A DNA stretch of 64,000 bases from Amphirosellinia nigrospora (GCA_004123355.1 SCHM01000003.1:8327058-8391057); one strand, 5' to 3'; counted from the stretch's first letter, positions 50,740 to 61,918 are shown. Program-made: numbers and translations. Notes: generated from the sequence alone by a model not told the origin.

Positions 50740-53036
50740 ATGTCTATTGCTCCGGTTGCTAGCCAACAGGGTGATGATGCCGATACGAACCTTGAAACAC
50801 TATGCGAACAATGCCAGGAGGTGGAATGGTCAAAGGTTCCAGATATGAATTCACAAACTTTGACACTCGAACAAGAATATATGCGAATCTTTAGCGAAGA
50901 GTGCCAGGACGTGGAATGGTCAAACATTCCAGATTTAAATTCAGAAACTTCAACAATCGAAGAAATATCTATGCGATTCTTTAGCAAAGAACGCCGTGCT
51001 GACCTCATCAAGTCCAGCTGTCCTGTTTGCAGACTTGTTGGGCACCTTACCGACCCTCAGATACCGGAGGAAAAGAACTAGATATAAACATCTCAGGCCG
51101 CAAAGGTCTTGGTCTACGCTTAACGACAGAGGGAGAAGACTCCGACGGCGGAACTGACGGTTCATTCCTATGTGCATGGTGAGAAATCTTTCTATAAGCG
51201 TGTTATGCTGGCACATCGCTTTAAGAACAATGAGGACGTCTGGATTCGAAACCTGGAACCTTCCGGGGTTAATTACAACTTCTTGAATCAGCAATTAAAG
51301 AATTGTTCTGCGAAGCATACGCAGTGCAAATATTCAGAGAAAGCGGTCGATGGGCTCTTGGTCATCGATGTTGAAAAACCCGAGAGCGGGGCTGATCGAG
51401 CTCCACGGGGGTGCGAATACATCGCGCTGTCCTATGTTTTGGCGGTTACAAGAAAAAGGAATCGGAGGGAAACTCGATCGAATACTCGCCAGTCGTCAAA
51501 GACGCCATTGCGGTCACAAGCGACTTAATTGCCGATACCTATGGGTGGATCAATATGTAAGTTACTACGGTTGTGGGATGATGCAACTCGACCTTAGGAA
51601 CAAATAACTAAAATTTTATTTTAGTGTATTAACCAGAAAAACGAGTCGCATAGGAGGCAGATGATCCTACAGATGGACCAGATCTATGCTAATGCCTACG
51701 CTACAATAATTGCAGCCTTCGGCAATAGCGCTGATGATCAATTACCAGGCGTTGGTGGCCCACCACGCTATCAAGGCCGCGTCGTGATTGGTGAAACTCA
51801 ATTAGTTGAACTATCTACCACCGGATCAGACACGCTTAAACTCAGCAAGTGGGCTACGCGGGATGGACATTCCAGGAAGGGTTCCTTTCCAAAAGACGAC
51901 TTATATTTATGAAAGATGAGGTATTCTTTCTTTGCAATAAACATTTTGCAAAGGAGACAGAAATACAATATGGGATTGATCGCTACGAAATGATGAACGT
52001 GCAACACCGATTCTCGCAGGCCGGACAGCCGAACATCCATTCAATTCACGTCATGGATTCCTTCCGTTGGATGATGCCTCATGAAGAGGGCACCGATCTC
52101 CTTACTTTCGTTGAACATCTGATTGGGGCGTACAGTGAACGAAATTTGACCGAGGATGACGACAGCCTGGATGCGTTTCTTGGCGTCCTAAAGCATTACG
52201 AGTCAAATATAAAGGAATCGGTGTCCCATTTCTGGGGATTCCATTGAAGCATGTCAACCAAAAACTATACTTTGATCTAATGTGGAAAAGCGATTCTATT
52301 TTGAAAAGAAGAAGCGCTCTGCCCAGCTGGTCTTGGTCTGGCTGGGGGGGCCCAATTCGGTTTTTCCCTATGAAAAGTTCATGTTTGCAAATTGAACACC
52401 GTATGGTAGATAATTCGGGCCCGGCTGAGGGGACGAAGTTTGACCCCTCCCTGATTAAATCAATGGTTCGGATATTGGTTAACCATGAAAAAAGCTTATT
52501 GACCTCCCAGTGTTCATCGCTAGCCGTCTGCCAAGTAAAGTCGAGAAGAGAACCGAAAGAACTATCGATCGCCTCGTTTCACCGTTCAGCTACAGTTCTG
52601 TGAGACCTCAGTGGCCCAACTTATAGGTCGGCGAAGGTCGGACACCGACAGTTCAGAAGGGTCCGTAACCCTGCTAAAACTCGCTATTAGTCCGGAGGTT
52701 TTCCTTGGTGTTCCCGTGGTTTTCAACAGAGACTATGATGCCAAATCTCAACAATTGGGCCTAGTACTGCCAACTACTTGCGAGTTCTCTAAGGGGTGCA
52801 TCTACTACATTATCATTCTACACGCCATCGAAAACAGAAAGTACGAACGAGCGGGAATTGTATGTCTGCACTATATTGCAGATGAGGGGGTCACCCATTA
52901 CTCTGACGAAGGGTACGTTTACTTGGACCAAGAAAATCAGCCTATCGAGGGTTCTAAACCGGGCCAGGATAAAAGAGCGGAAAACAAGCATTTATTTCTT
53001 GAAAACGCAGAATGGCGCACAATATGTCTAGTTTAG
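50740..53036 (+). CDS. HET-domain protein (apparent frameshifts)
   Basis: Heterokaryon-incompatibility (HET) family; such cytoplasmic proteins act in non-self recognition and can trigger cell death on fusion of unlike strains. HET motifs in order are CEYIALSYV (about 51414-51440), NCRYLWVDQY-CINQKNESHRRQM (split by intron 51557-51624), QIYANAYATIIAAFGNSADD (about 51676), GWTFQEGFLSKRRLIFMKDEV, and LPSWSWSGWGGPI (about 52320-52358). A 30-residue tandem repeat forms the N-terminus. Frame changes with conserved sequence on both sides occur near 51070-51170, 51432, 51518 (one A short), 51860 (one G short), 52234 (one G short) and 52590. The last part (to 53036) is a plausible variable C-terminal region. 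Allelic partner and specificity are unknown. Confidence 0.85.
50812..50991 (+). repeat. 90-bp in-frame tandem duplication in the HET gene
   Basis: Two adjacent units, 50812-50901 and 50902-50991. Each encodes CQ(E/D)VEWS-x-(V/I)PD(M/L)NS(Q/E)T and ends near MR(I/F)FS. The 30-residue period keeps the frame. Confidence 0.85.
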
Positions 53037-53917
53037 AAATCGAAGCCGTAGACGGTTGCACGGCAACTAATGGAATGAATCATCGTTTGCTACATCTACT
53101 CCGGCTAGAAGTAAATGTACTATAAAACTTTTAGTTTTCGTAGACGAATTTAGGACTAAATCGTCACACTTAGGCACAGTTGTTAGGTTAGGTGAGGATC
53201 TGCTGCTACCACCAATGTGAATACCTTGTTTGATGAAGCCCGCGCGCGCCGCAAATTCGACCAGAAAACCTATGCTCATGCACATAGTATGATGTAAATT
53301 CAAACTCCAAATTGCAAATGTGCCGATCCGAGACAGTCCACGTCACCAACAGTACCTAGTTGCCAAGTCGTAACACATAGGCGCACGCAGTTGACTATAT
53401 CACATTTGACAAAACTATCAGGTGAGTGGAAATTCAGCCCGACTGCAACCACGGCTCACTGCCTACTATAGGCAATATATTGGAATCTATGCAGATGGCC
53501 GACAGTGAGCCCGCTGACGTCGGCTGACGACCTACCCAGGACGCTGTGTCACCTACACGCATATTACTGTGGGTTTCTGACACCCTATGATGCGAGTAAT
53601 CATATGAACGGTAAAGTGTACATGAAATCAGTTCCGATTGAGTCATAGTTACGCCGACTACCTGATCATTGGAGACAGGCAGCCGGCGAGTTAAGTAAGG
53701 CAGATTGTAGCTCGCCGCCTTATAGGAGGGCTAGCCTGCATCCCATTTGGCTTGAGAATACCCATAGATTCCCAAAGCCGCCCCAAGCCATCTTTTTTGA
53801 AACCTGTTATTGGTAATCAAATAAGGGCAGACATCGTAATCTGTTCTTCCCGCATTCAATAAGAGCTCCGCTCAATTGGTGACGCTCCGCCCAAACTGAA
53901 ACGTTGCATCTAACATC
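53037..53917. other. Intergenic spacer
   Basis: No gene recognised between the HET gene and the membrane protein. Open frames at 53067-53303 and 53434-53646 (minus) look like chance. Confidence 0.45.
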
Positions 53918-55252
53918 ATGTATCCATGGAAAGAAGCACTATCCTCCTGGACTAAGTCGTCTGGTCTCCATATCGACGCTCTAGGCCTAATCACCATCCT
54001 TGGTGCGGAGGAAGTTAATGTCAGCATCGGTCGTCTTGTCCCTAGCCTGTATGTCGAGTTCCTGCCACTGCTGGGCGCTTTCCTTGTCGCCAACAATCAT
54101 TTCACAAAGAAACAGCCTAACTTTACCCTTTACAACCTTACGGATGGGATTATGACACAAGAGATAGCTGGCTGGTTCTCCCGCTGGCTGAAGATGCAGG
54201 ATTTCCATCAAATTCGACACAGAGTTTACTGGGAAGTGAAAACAACGACCCCCCTGTCGCTATCATATGCTCGGACAGCACTGGCGGTTAGCATCCCATG
54301 TAATGGGATCCTGCTGGCACTTACTGTGTTATCGGGGGATTGGTGGGGCTTCGTGAACGCCTTGGCCATGATTGTATCTGTTGTTGTGCGAGTTGTGCTT
54401 GTGTGGCAGAACCGGGCTGGAATTGACCAGGCAGTTGATTCAGCAACCAAGCATCAGTCTTGGAACCCAGCTAGTCTCGCAAAAGTTATTGTGGTCATGG
54501 ATGATTCCAAAATCATCACAATGAAGGCACCTCGTGCTTTGATAGGGCCAGTCTTTACGCAGACCCCGCAAGTCTCTAACCCTAATGTCTACAGATCCTC
54601 AAGATGGATAGGTTGGGCGGCTTTTGCCGCGCACATTATCAGCATAGGGATGGCGTCGTTGCCGACGCAAATATTCACGATCGTTTTGATCGTGATCTCG
54701 ACTATCCTTACAACATTTAAGGTTGGATGTGAGGACTGGCGCATGTTAAAACATCTCTCAGCTAAGGTGGCAAGGGGAGAGGAATCCGCCAGCGCGCAGG
54801 GCACCGCAAGGGTATCGTGCCGGATATCGTCGAAATTGACGGCCGTTTGCTCAGAATATCCCGATAAGGATGATAGCTGGTTTCAAAGGGACGAGGAGAA
54901 CGCACTTCCAGCAGGCCCCCAGCACCAGAAGAATACAGATGGCTCTAGAAGATTTGGATCAATGTTGCAACACGTTCTTCTATTCATGACAGGCAAGGGT
55001 CCCCAAGAGAAGCCTCGGCTAGATTCGCGCTCTGACTCAGAAGCGCAACCACCATCTGGTTCTGCTGTCGTTTTAATGGAACGAAACCAGGAAAGACCTA
55101 AGCGCCGTCAAGATCTTTTTGTTTGGCTAGACCTGAATGAACATGAATTAGGAATTATGAAAAGCTGGGATATTGTGCCTCACCACCAGAACGAGGAGTG
55201 GTGGCAGGAGTTCGATGTAAAACGCAAGCGGCAGCAGCCGAAAAAGGATTAA
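53918..55252 (+). CDS. Conserved-type fungal membrane protein, single exon
   Basis: An intact 444-residue frame from ATG 53918. Likely membrane segments are around residues 35-60 (IGRLVPSLYVEFLPLLGAFLV), 120-145 (ALAVSIPCNGILLALTVLS), 145-165 (NALAMIVSVVVRVVLVW) and 230-270 (WIGWAAFAAHIISIGMASL and IFTIVLIVISTIL). The C-terminal third is charged and probably cytosolic, ending in a basic KRKRQQPKKD. No named domain is recognised; the layout resembles uncharacterised integral membrane proteins of filamentous fungi. Unlike most neighbours it shows no frame lesion. Codon use is balanced, without A+T drift. Confidence 0.82.
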   Translation: MYPWKEALSSWTKSSGLHIDALGLITILGAEEVNVSIGRLVPSLYVEFLPLLGAFLVANNHFTKKQPNFTLYNLTDGIMTQEIAGWFSRWLKMQDFHQIRHRVYWEVKTTTPLSLSYARTALAVSIPCNGILLALTVLSGDWWGFVNALAMIVSVVVRVVLVWQNRAGIDQAVDSATKHQSWNPASLAKVIVVMDDSKIITMKAPRALIGPVFTQTPQVSNPNVYRSSRWIGWAAFAAHIISIGMASLPTQIFTIVLIVISTILTTFKVGCEDWRMLKHLSAKVARGEESASAQGTARVSCRISSKLTAVCSEYPDKDDSWFQRDEENALPAGPQHQKNTDGSRRFGSMLQHVLLFMTGKGPQEKPRLDSRSDSEAQPPSGSAVVLMERNQERPKRRQDLFVWLDLNEHELGIMKSWDIVPHHQNEEWWQEFDVKRKRQQPKKD

Positions 55253-55376
55253 TAAGTTACTAGAACTTAGGCCGGGAAAGAACCTGTTAAATTACGCACT
55301 AACAAGCGATCTATTAATATATTACTAAGTAGATTGCTTTATTAATTACTTAATACTTGTGTAATGTGCCAGGGCT

Positions 55377-55497
55377 AACTAGTATTCCTAGCTTAAGTCG
55401 AGTCGACTTAATTATGGCCGTCGCCTGCTATTAGTTTAACTAGTATTTTTAGCCTAAGTTAAGTCGACTTAATTATAGCTGTCGCCCGCTATTTTTA
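55377..55497 (+). repeat. 61-bp imperfect tandem duplication
   Basis: Copy 1 is 55377-55437 and copy 2 is 55438-55497. Both contain AACTAGTATT, AGTCGACTTAATTAT and a GTCGCC word. Nearly all differences are C/T or G/A transitions, as RIP would make. Confidence 0.8.
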
Positions 55498-55616
55498 CTC
55501 GTAAGTTATGGTTAAGTACCTAATAAACGAGCTATTATACAGTCTAGCTGGCGCCCTGCAACGCCTGCAGCACGTTTGCGTAGCCACCCTCGCGCACGGC
55601 CGCGCCCCGCCCCCTT

Positions 55617-55767
55617 GGCAAGCCACGCGCTAGCACTCGCACGCAAGCCACGCCCGGCCCACAGAAACCTGCTGGCAAGCCACGCACCTCGTACCCCCGT
55701 ACCGGAGGGCTCCACAAAAGCGTGTTGGCAAGCCACGAAAACGTGTTGGCAAGCCACCTTGAAGTCC
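55617..55767 (+). repeat. GC-rich cluster of GGCAAGCCAC motifs (right)
   Basis: Exact GGCAAGCCAC at 55617-55626, 55674-55683, 55737-55746 and 55758-55767, plus a GCAAGCCACG variant near 55643. The last two are embedded in a 21-bp period (CGTGTTGGCAAGCCAC twice). The same decamer occurs in the cluster at 48,055-48,125. Confidence 0.75.
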
Positions 55768-56344
55768 CACACTAGCCCTTACATCCCGCTTCGTATTAGC
55801 TGGCCGAGGAGCAGTCGAGGACTCGTTCAGTATTCTTGTTTCGTATTGTCATGCGACAACATTGAAATACACACACCAGATCACGCAAAGCGACTCTCTA
55901 TAGTCTTACAGTTATATAGAGCCCACAGAGATAGCTCCACTAGTTGTCCACGCAATAACAGATGTTTATGTCCTACCCCAACTACATCCCTAGCACATAT
56001 GTACTATTTATGCTGTCAGTTGTCATACGATGATCTCTACTAGCGCGAGGGGGAAATAATCTCCGTGATCGTCACAGCTAGCACTAGCTGCAGTAGAGCT
56101 GCGTTGTACGTGTTCGATACCTCCTTCAGAGCCCTTGTTCTTGTCGCCCTGTTGACTACTTAATATATGTGGCAGTGCGCTGGGGCTTGGTCAGTGGCTA
56201 GTGCCTCGCATTGCACCGATACATAGATCGATCAATACACACACATCACTGAATCTGACAGTTCTTTGACATTAGCTCTATGACTACTTTCCTAGGGTCG
56301 GATCTCCTCCAGAAAGGGACCCTTTCCATGCCGGTATATCATCG

Positions 56345-56734
56345 ATATGTGTGACAAGGGCCTGTGCTTAGGTGCTTGGAATAAAGAGTTCAATTCAGCT
56401 AATAATCTCTTTGGGGCTCTAGGGGCTCTGGTTTCCTAATTCTGACTTCAATGTAACCTCGCCCATGCCCTCAATTTATAGACGAATTCCTAGGTCCTCT
56501 GCCTCCTCGCAGGCCTCCGAAAGCCTGACTCCTCGAGAGGGGTCGAGGCTATTCAACCAATACGAGTATACAAATATATTCTGTCTCAGCCCACGATAAT
56601 GCCTCGGAGCGATACCTCGGAGCGATACCGGTCTTCCAGGTCCTTCCAGGACCTTCCATGGGTTTCCAGGAGTCTGTGTGGCTTCTGTGGCTAGGTCCTG
56701 TGGCTGGCCCTAGGGTGGTCCGTGTGACAATATG
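56345..56734. mobile_element. Solo LTR of a retrotransposon with target duplication
   Basis: A 380-bp segment (56350-56729) starts TGTGACAAGG and ends GTGTGACA, giving the TG...CA ends of LTRs. It is flanked by a perfect 5-bp duplication, ATATG at 56345-56349 and 56730-56734. There is an AATAAA word near 56,382. No internal retrotransposon genes adjoin it, so it is best read as a solo LTR left by recombination between two LTRs. It lies about 160 bases beyond the 3' end of the NLR-like gene. Confidence 0.8.
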
Positions 56735-57454
56735 ATTCCATCTTTATTCAAACCCCCTCAAGCACTACCTAGTTATGCGGCTGTAATTGTACATCTATTA
56801 GACCATCTGGCTTTCTGATCCGATACCAATTCGTTAGGACATCTTAACCTTTATAGAAATAAGATCTCAGAAAGTGGCGGGTTGTCGCATTACAAATACA
56901 CTAGAATTGAAGGCCATGGCTCCGTACGTGGTATCATCATCGGAGAGTTGGATTCGCCGACAGGTGCCGGACCCATCTCCGTCAGAATCCAGCTCTCGTC
57001 CGCACTAGGGGCGGTGCTGAATCGCAGCGATGTAAAAGATTGCGCTTGCTTCCGAATGATGTACTTCTCACCCTCTAACTCCCATAGACATAGCTCCTTG
57101 TTAGAAGCTGAGGTTACAACACGCTTTCCGTCGGGCGAGAAGGTCACGCTTCGGATGCGCGAGGCGTTGAAAGTAAATTTTTTTCATTGCCTTGGTATCC
57201 GATAATTCTCCCGGCTTGGCGTTGGTGGTGGACGTATCCCATATATAGACCACTCTGTCATCCCCGGCAGAAGCAAGGAAGCGGCCATCGGGTGAGAATG
57301 CGACGCAAATGGCGTAATCGGTGTGGCCACGGAAGACCTGGAGTGGCGAACATACCGTCGGCTCGCCGTCCTTGTCCTTTCCAGGGACCTTCGCGTCGAC
57401 GTTCCAGACTCGGACTGTCCTGTCGTCAGAGGCGGTTGCTAGCCGCCGGTTAAC

Positions 57455-57510
57455 TGTTGAAATACTGCTTTGCCGAATTGAATGGTAGAGCTAAACTTTT
57501 GTTTTCATCA
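57455..57510 (+). repeat. 56-bp direct repeat, left copy
   Basis: Runs from TGTTGAAATACTGC to TTTTCATCA. It matches 57717-57772 at 55 of 56 positions (A versus G after GAGCT). It is WD40-gene sequence duplicated around the insertion. Confidence 0.92.
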
Positions 57511-57716
57511 GGTTATAAGCCCGGTTAGCTCAGTAGGTTAAGCGTCGACTTAGTTAGAGCCTCTTGGCACAAACAGCGGATTATCACCTCCACCTTATCC
57601 ACTCAGATTGTACAGGCCAAAGAGCCACGGGTTCGATCCCCAGTAGCGGCAGTAGATGAGACGCAGTAACGTCCACCTACACGCACGAAAATGCGTTCGT
57701 ACAGCTGGAGGAGGAG
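57511..57716 (+). mobile_element. tRNA-like (SINE-like) insertion in the WD40 region
   Basis: A 206-bp segment between two 56-bp direct repeats. It opens with GCCCGGTTAGCTCAGTAGG (57519-57537), matching the 5' end and A box of a eukaryotic tRNA (Lys-like), and has a B-box match GGGTTCGATCCCC at 57629-57641. The A-B distance of about 100 bases and lack of matching acceptor stem argue against a working tRNA. After the B box comes unrelated sequence with a small ACGCA...TGCGT stem. A tRNA-derived SINE or a tRNA-linked duplication event are the likeliest readings. Confidence 0.65.
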
Positions 57717-57772
57717 TGTTGAAATACTGCTTTGCCGAATTGAATGGTAGAGCTGAACTTTTGTTTTCATCA
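57717..57772 (+). repeat. 56-bp direct repeat, right copy
   Basis: Second copy of 57455-57510; encodes (minus strand) NDENKSSALPFNSAKQYFN of the NLR-like gene. Confidence 0.92.
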
Positions 57773-60700
57773 TTGACAACGGAGGGCGGCGAAAATGCGC
57801 CGCCTCTGATCCAATCGTCGTGCTCTACAATTTTGTGCGTCAATTCCCCCGAGTTGGTGTCCCAGATCTTAGCCACGTTGTTTGCGAAAGTGGCTGCCAG
57901 GGCCGCGTCGTCGTGTGAGAAAAACAGCGATAGTAAGTCATCATTAGCTTCAAGTGAGTGAATATGGTTACCGGTATCGGCATTCCAGAGGATAATCGGC
58001 CCGTCCGCGGAGCGTGTGGCTAGGAACCTGTTATTCGGTGAGATGACTACAGTTTGGACGGGCTGTGTGTGCATTTTAATCGCAGTCGTCGCCGTTGGTA
58101 CCGCGGTGCCGTCGTCGTCAGGTTTCCCGCTGTCCACATCCGCGACTTCGACTGACCCCCCCCTGCCGCGATGCGATCCATGACACGGGGTCTTTAGGGG
58201 GAAAAGCGATCTCGAGAGGCCCCCTCGTGTGCCCTGTCATTATCTCCAGGGGCGTTTGGTCCGCTCCCTGATGCAGCCTCCAGATTTGCACAGCTTTCTG
58301 TCGTGACGCCACACCGAGAAAAGATCCATCGTTAGAAAATGCCAAAGAAGCAAAGGTAGAACGCGTTGACGGCTGGAGAGCTAACTTCTCTATCTTATGC
58401 TTTTCGTCGTCCAAGTTGATCTTCCAGATACACACCTTCTCGTACGAGCCTGCAGCCAGGAGGTTCGATGATGGGCAGAAGGCTAGCGCAGTTATTTTAT
58501 CATCTATACCCTCCAGCGTTTGGATTTCTTCGCCGCTTTCGCTCCGGATGACTAACCGGTGTCCTATATTTCCATCGCCTATATTGCTCGTGGCAAGCAG
58601 CCCACCTTGAATAGCCCAAGGGCATCATTTTTCGCGTTGCTGTTGCTTGTTCCACCGTCAGCCAGATATATGACAGAAGTCGCGCCAGGGCAGAGCCAGT
58701 GGCGGAGGGGCTGTTTCTCGGACTCCTCTACGTTCCAGATAGCGAGGCAGCCGTTGTCCGTGATCGCGGCCAGCCTTTTCCCGTCGGACGATAAGGATAT
58801 GTCCCGCATGGAGGCGTTCTCGAAGTCGTTACCGATGTTGGACCCCTGGACTGACAAGAAGGGATGCGATGCTGCCATGTTCCACATCTTAACATGGGTT
58901 GAATCCATGGTAACAATGCGAGACGGCTTGCCAGCCGAGAACCTGACGCGCTCCGGCCAGTTGTCAAAACCCTCCAAAGTTGCCTGCAGCGTGCCGTTGA
59001 GCGGGTCCCAGAGCCGGATCGTTCTGTCGTCCGAGGCTGAGGCGAGAAGCCGGCCGTCGGCCGAGAACGCGCACGACCGCACCCAATCCGTATGCCCGTC
59101 GAGAACGAGTGTAGTGCCAGGTTCCACGGTCGGGGTCGAGCTTAGCCATGGAAACCCACTGCGTAGGAGATCGCTGCGTCGTTTCTCAAAGCCGGGATAG
59201 AATAGGAGGCTATTTTTCGGCGGAACTTGGGGCGGGCTTTGGGTGGATTGATGGAACCGGAGGAACCGCCTGCTAGACTGAACCTCATACAAACATCTCT
59301 CCAGGGCGTCGTTGGATTTGCTGGACCATTTCTGGGGCGAAAAGCGGCGTTAGTCCCGAATGAAACGGAGACAAGGAGAAAGAGAAAACGAAAGAAAGGG
59401 AAATAAACCTGTAACATGCTCTCCACATCTGCTAGCTGGGTAAGTGCCTGGGCCAAAACGGACGCCGGGGTTAGGGCTTCGAGCCACTGGAGGAAATACT
59501 TCTCAAGGAAATCAGCGACTTTGCCCATGGTCATATTGTATTTCTCTGGAACACCTTCGCCATTCAGCTTGAATAGGTGCTTGAGCTAGTATACCGTGGA
59601 GTAGTGACGGAAATTTTCGACCTCTCTTTCCCTGACGCTAGCAGGCTTCCTTAGCTGTTCTTCTAAGGCTCTCAAGCAACATAGTGTCATGCGTGAGTGG
59701 CGCTGAGCTTTGTCCTCTATCTTCTTGAGGAAGAAGTTCTTGGCTGATTGGTGCACAAAGAAGACACGACCGTCGCGGATGTCCAAGAAGGCGAAGCACT
59801 GCTTCTCGATGATGGTAGCTAAGTCGACACTGGAGGGTATGGTGTCCCCAAGTAAGAACTCGCCTAGCTCGCAGAGCCGCAGTGGCTTGTACGCCACCTC
59901 TAGTGTATTGATGATCTCGCGGCAGTAACGCGGGCTGTCCCACTGCAGCTTGTTGATGGCGGCCTCCATATGGGCGTACAGCGTCTCGAAACCTGACGGT
60001 AGAGCCTCTTCAGGGGCTCGCTCAGAGCTGACGGAGCAAATCGCGTTCCATGGCAAGCCGTGCGCGAGAATCTGCTTGCAGGCGAGGTCAACCCACAGGA
60101 AGTTCCCCTTCGATTGCTTAAGCATCTTATTCTCAACATCCTTGCGGAAGCAACCAGACGCATGCACGCCTCTCATGAGCCTTGCCACCCTGAACTTGAT
60201 ATGTTCTGACGCGGCGCTGAATAGTACGGGCTTGGTAGACTCTGTAGATAGAGACACCGAGTCACTGTCAAGACTCAGCTCTAGTTTCTGGTACGTACCG
60301 TCGGTCTGAGGGGAGTCTCTCTGTAAGGCACCGTCAGAGTCGGCTGATATGAGCCATCTCACGCCAGTGAACTGTCTGGTGCTGCTGATCAAACCCCTGA
60401 GCACCGACACGGCCTGATTGGTCCCAGCCTCATCCCCTTCGCTCCAGCACTCGTCGATGGCGTCGATGACGAAACATGTTGGCTTGAAGGCACCACCGCC
60501 CAGGATCGCCTGGAAGACCGCAGATATAACGTGCAGGTCTTCCGGGCGGTCGAACTTGTATCTCCCGGCCCTCGCGCGGGCTACGACGAAATGGTCACAG
60601 AGCCGAGTCTGCTGATCGAAAACTTGCGAGACAAGGCACTGCATGATGGCCGCGGGGTTCTCTGCCCTCCCTTGCCCCGGTTGCAGAAGAAAGCCGCCAC

Positions 60701-61918
60701 ATGCACTACTACGGATTTTGTCTCTAGTTCGAGACCTGATGTCTGGCGCCGGAACAGATCCTGAGCGATGGCCTCCAGTAACGTCGACTTGCCCGTTCCG
60801 GGCTTGCCGACGACCCAGAGCTCGCGGTCGGTATTGGGGGCGTCCGGGCGCAGAAATTTTGCGTACACTGTGGTTGATTTGACCCAACTGCAAGCGTGGT
60901 CTTGAATGCCTAGACGGTCCTCTGGGACTTCGGGCAGCTCGTCTCTAAAAGAGTACAACGCTTTTTCTGGTGACTCCTTGCTTTCTGTGTCTGTTTTTTG
61001 CTCGGAAAAAGCAAGAGATTTAACAAAGGAGTCAAGTTTCGACCGAAAGCAGGACCGATCAAAGCAAGCCATCACTGCTCGCTCCTTCTCGATAATAGTG
61101 TCTAGAAACTTGAGGTTCTCTCCCGATGCGAGCAAGAATTCAAGGTTTTCGTCGCTGCTCAGAGACGCCAGATGAACTAGATAGAGGAGAATAGCTTTGT
61201 ACAGATCTAATATTGCCATTCTCGTTTCCTGGATTCGGGCACTAGGTTGCTCGAGTATAAGGGCTGGCAGGCTGCAATACCACTCCATCGCCGACATGAT
61301 GTTTACGAGATATTGCCGGGATACCAGGCTGGCTGTCACTGACATGTTGATCAAGGCCTACAATTTTTATTTTCCCTCGATCAGCTCGTCAAGATTTCAA
61401 AACTGGGGATTTTGATAATGCTTACACGCGCCGCAAAGTAGATGGCAACCCACGCGACGGCACCTCCGCGCTGGGATTCTCGCAAAGCGGCCTGGCGAAC
61501 GATGTTCTTGAACTTGGAGAATCCAGCGAGCCCGGTCTCGCTGTTACTGTCGCCGCCGCCTTTATCCCCACCCTCACTTAGGTCTGAATTGGCAAGCAAA
61601 GCCTTAAGTATTTGCCGCATTTTATCCCTTCGGGCGACGGGCTTCATTGGCTCGAAGTCGTCTTTGTCGCTTCCGTCCAGAATGGACAAATGCCACTCAT
61701 GCCAGTGCCAATACTGCGAGAGAAGCCGATCAAAGGGAGACAGCTTTGGGACATCGTTATTTAGAAGAGCATCATAGGCACCGTCCTAAAGCAGAAACAA
61801 AGCATCATCTCGGGCGGAGGTAGCATCATCTGTCGGTTTCGATTTGTCTGCCCCTTGCACCACAATAACTTTATTTGCTGGCGCCTGTTCAGGCTGTTTT
61901 TGAGTTGAGGACGCCTTC

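Larger units (their letters stand above)
55253..56344. other. Repeat-bearing intergenic region
   Basis: Contains the two repeat features listed separately and otherwise no recognised gene. Open frames across 55512-56043 are produced by the repeated motif cluster. Confidence 0.45.

Noticed and set aside
55512-55772. Minus-strand 86-aa ORF with repeated VACQH/WLA words
   Set aside because: It is simply the translation of the GGCAAGCCAC motif array. The same applies to the frame at 47956-48156.
57519-57655. A functional tRNA gene
   Set aside because: A- and B-box words are present, but the boxes are about 100 bases apart, the T-stem pairs only in part and the 3' end does not pair with the 5' GCCCGG.
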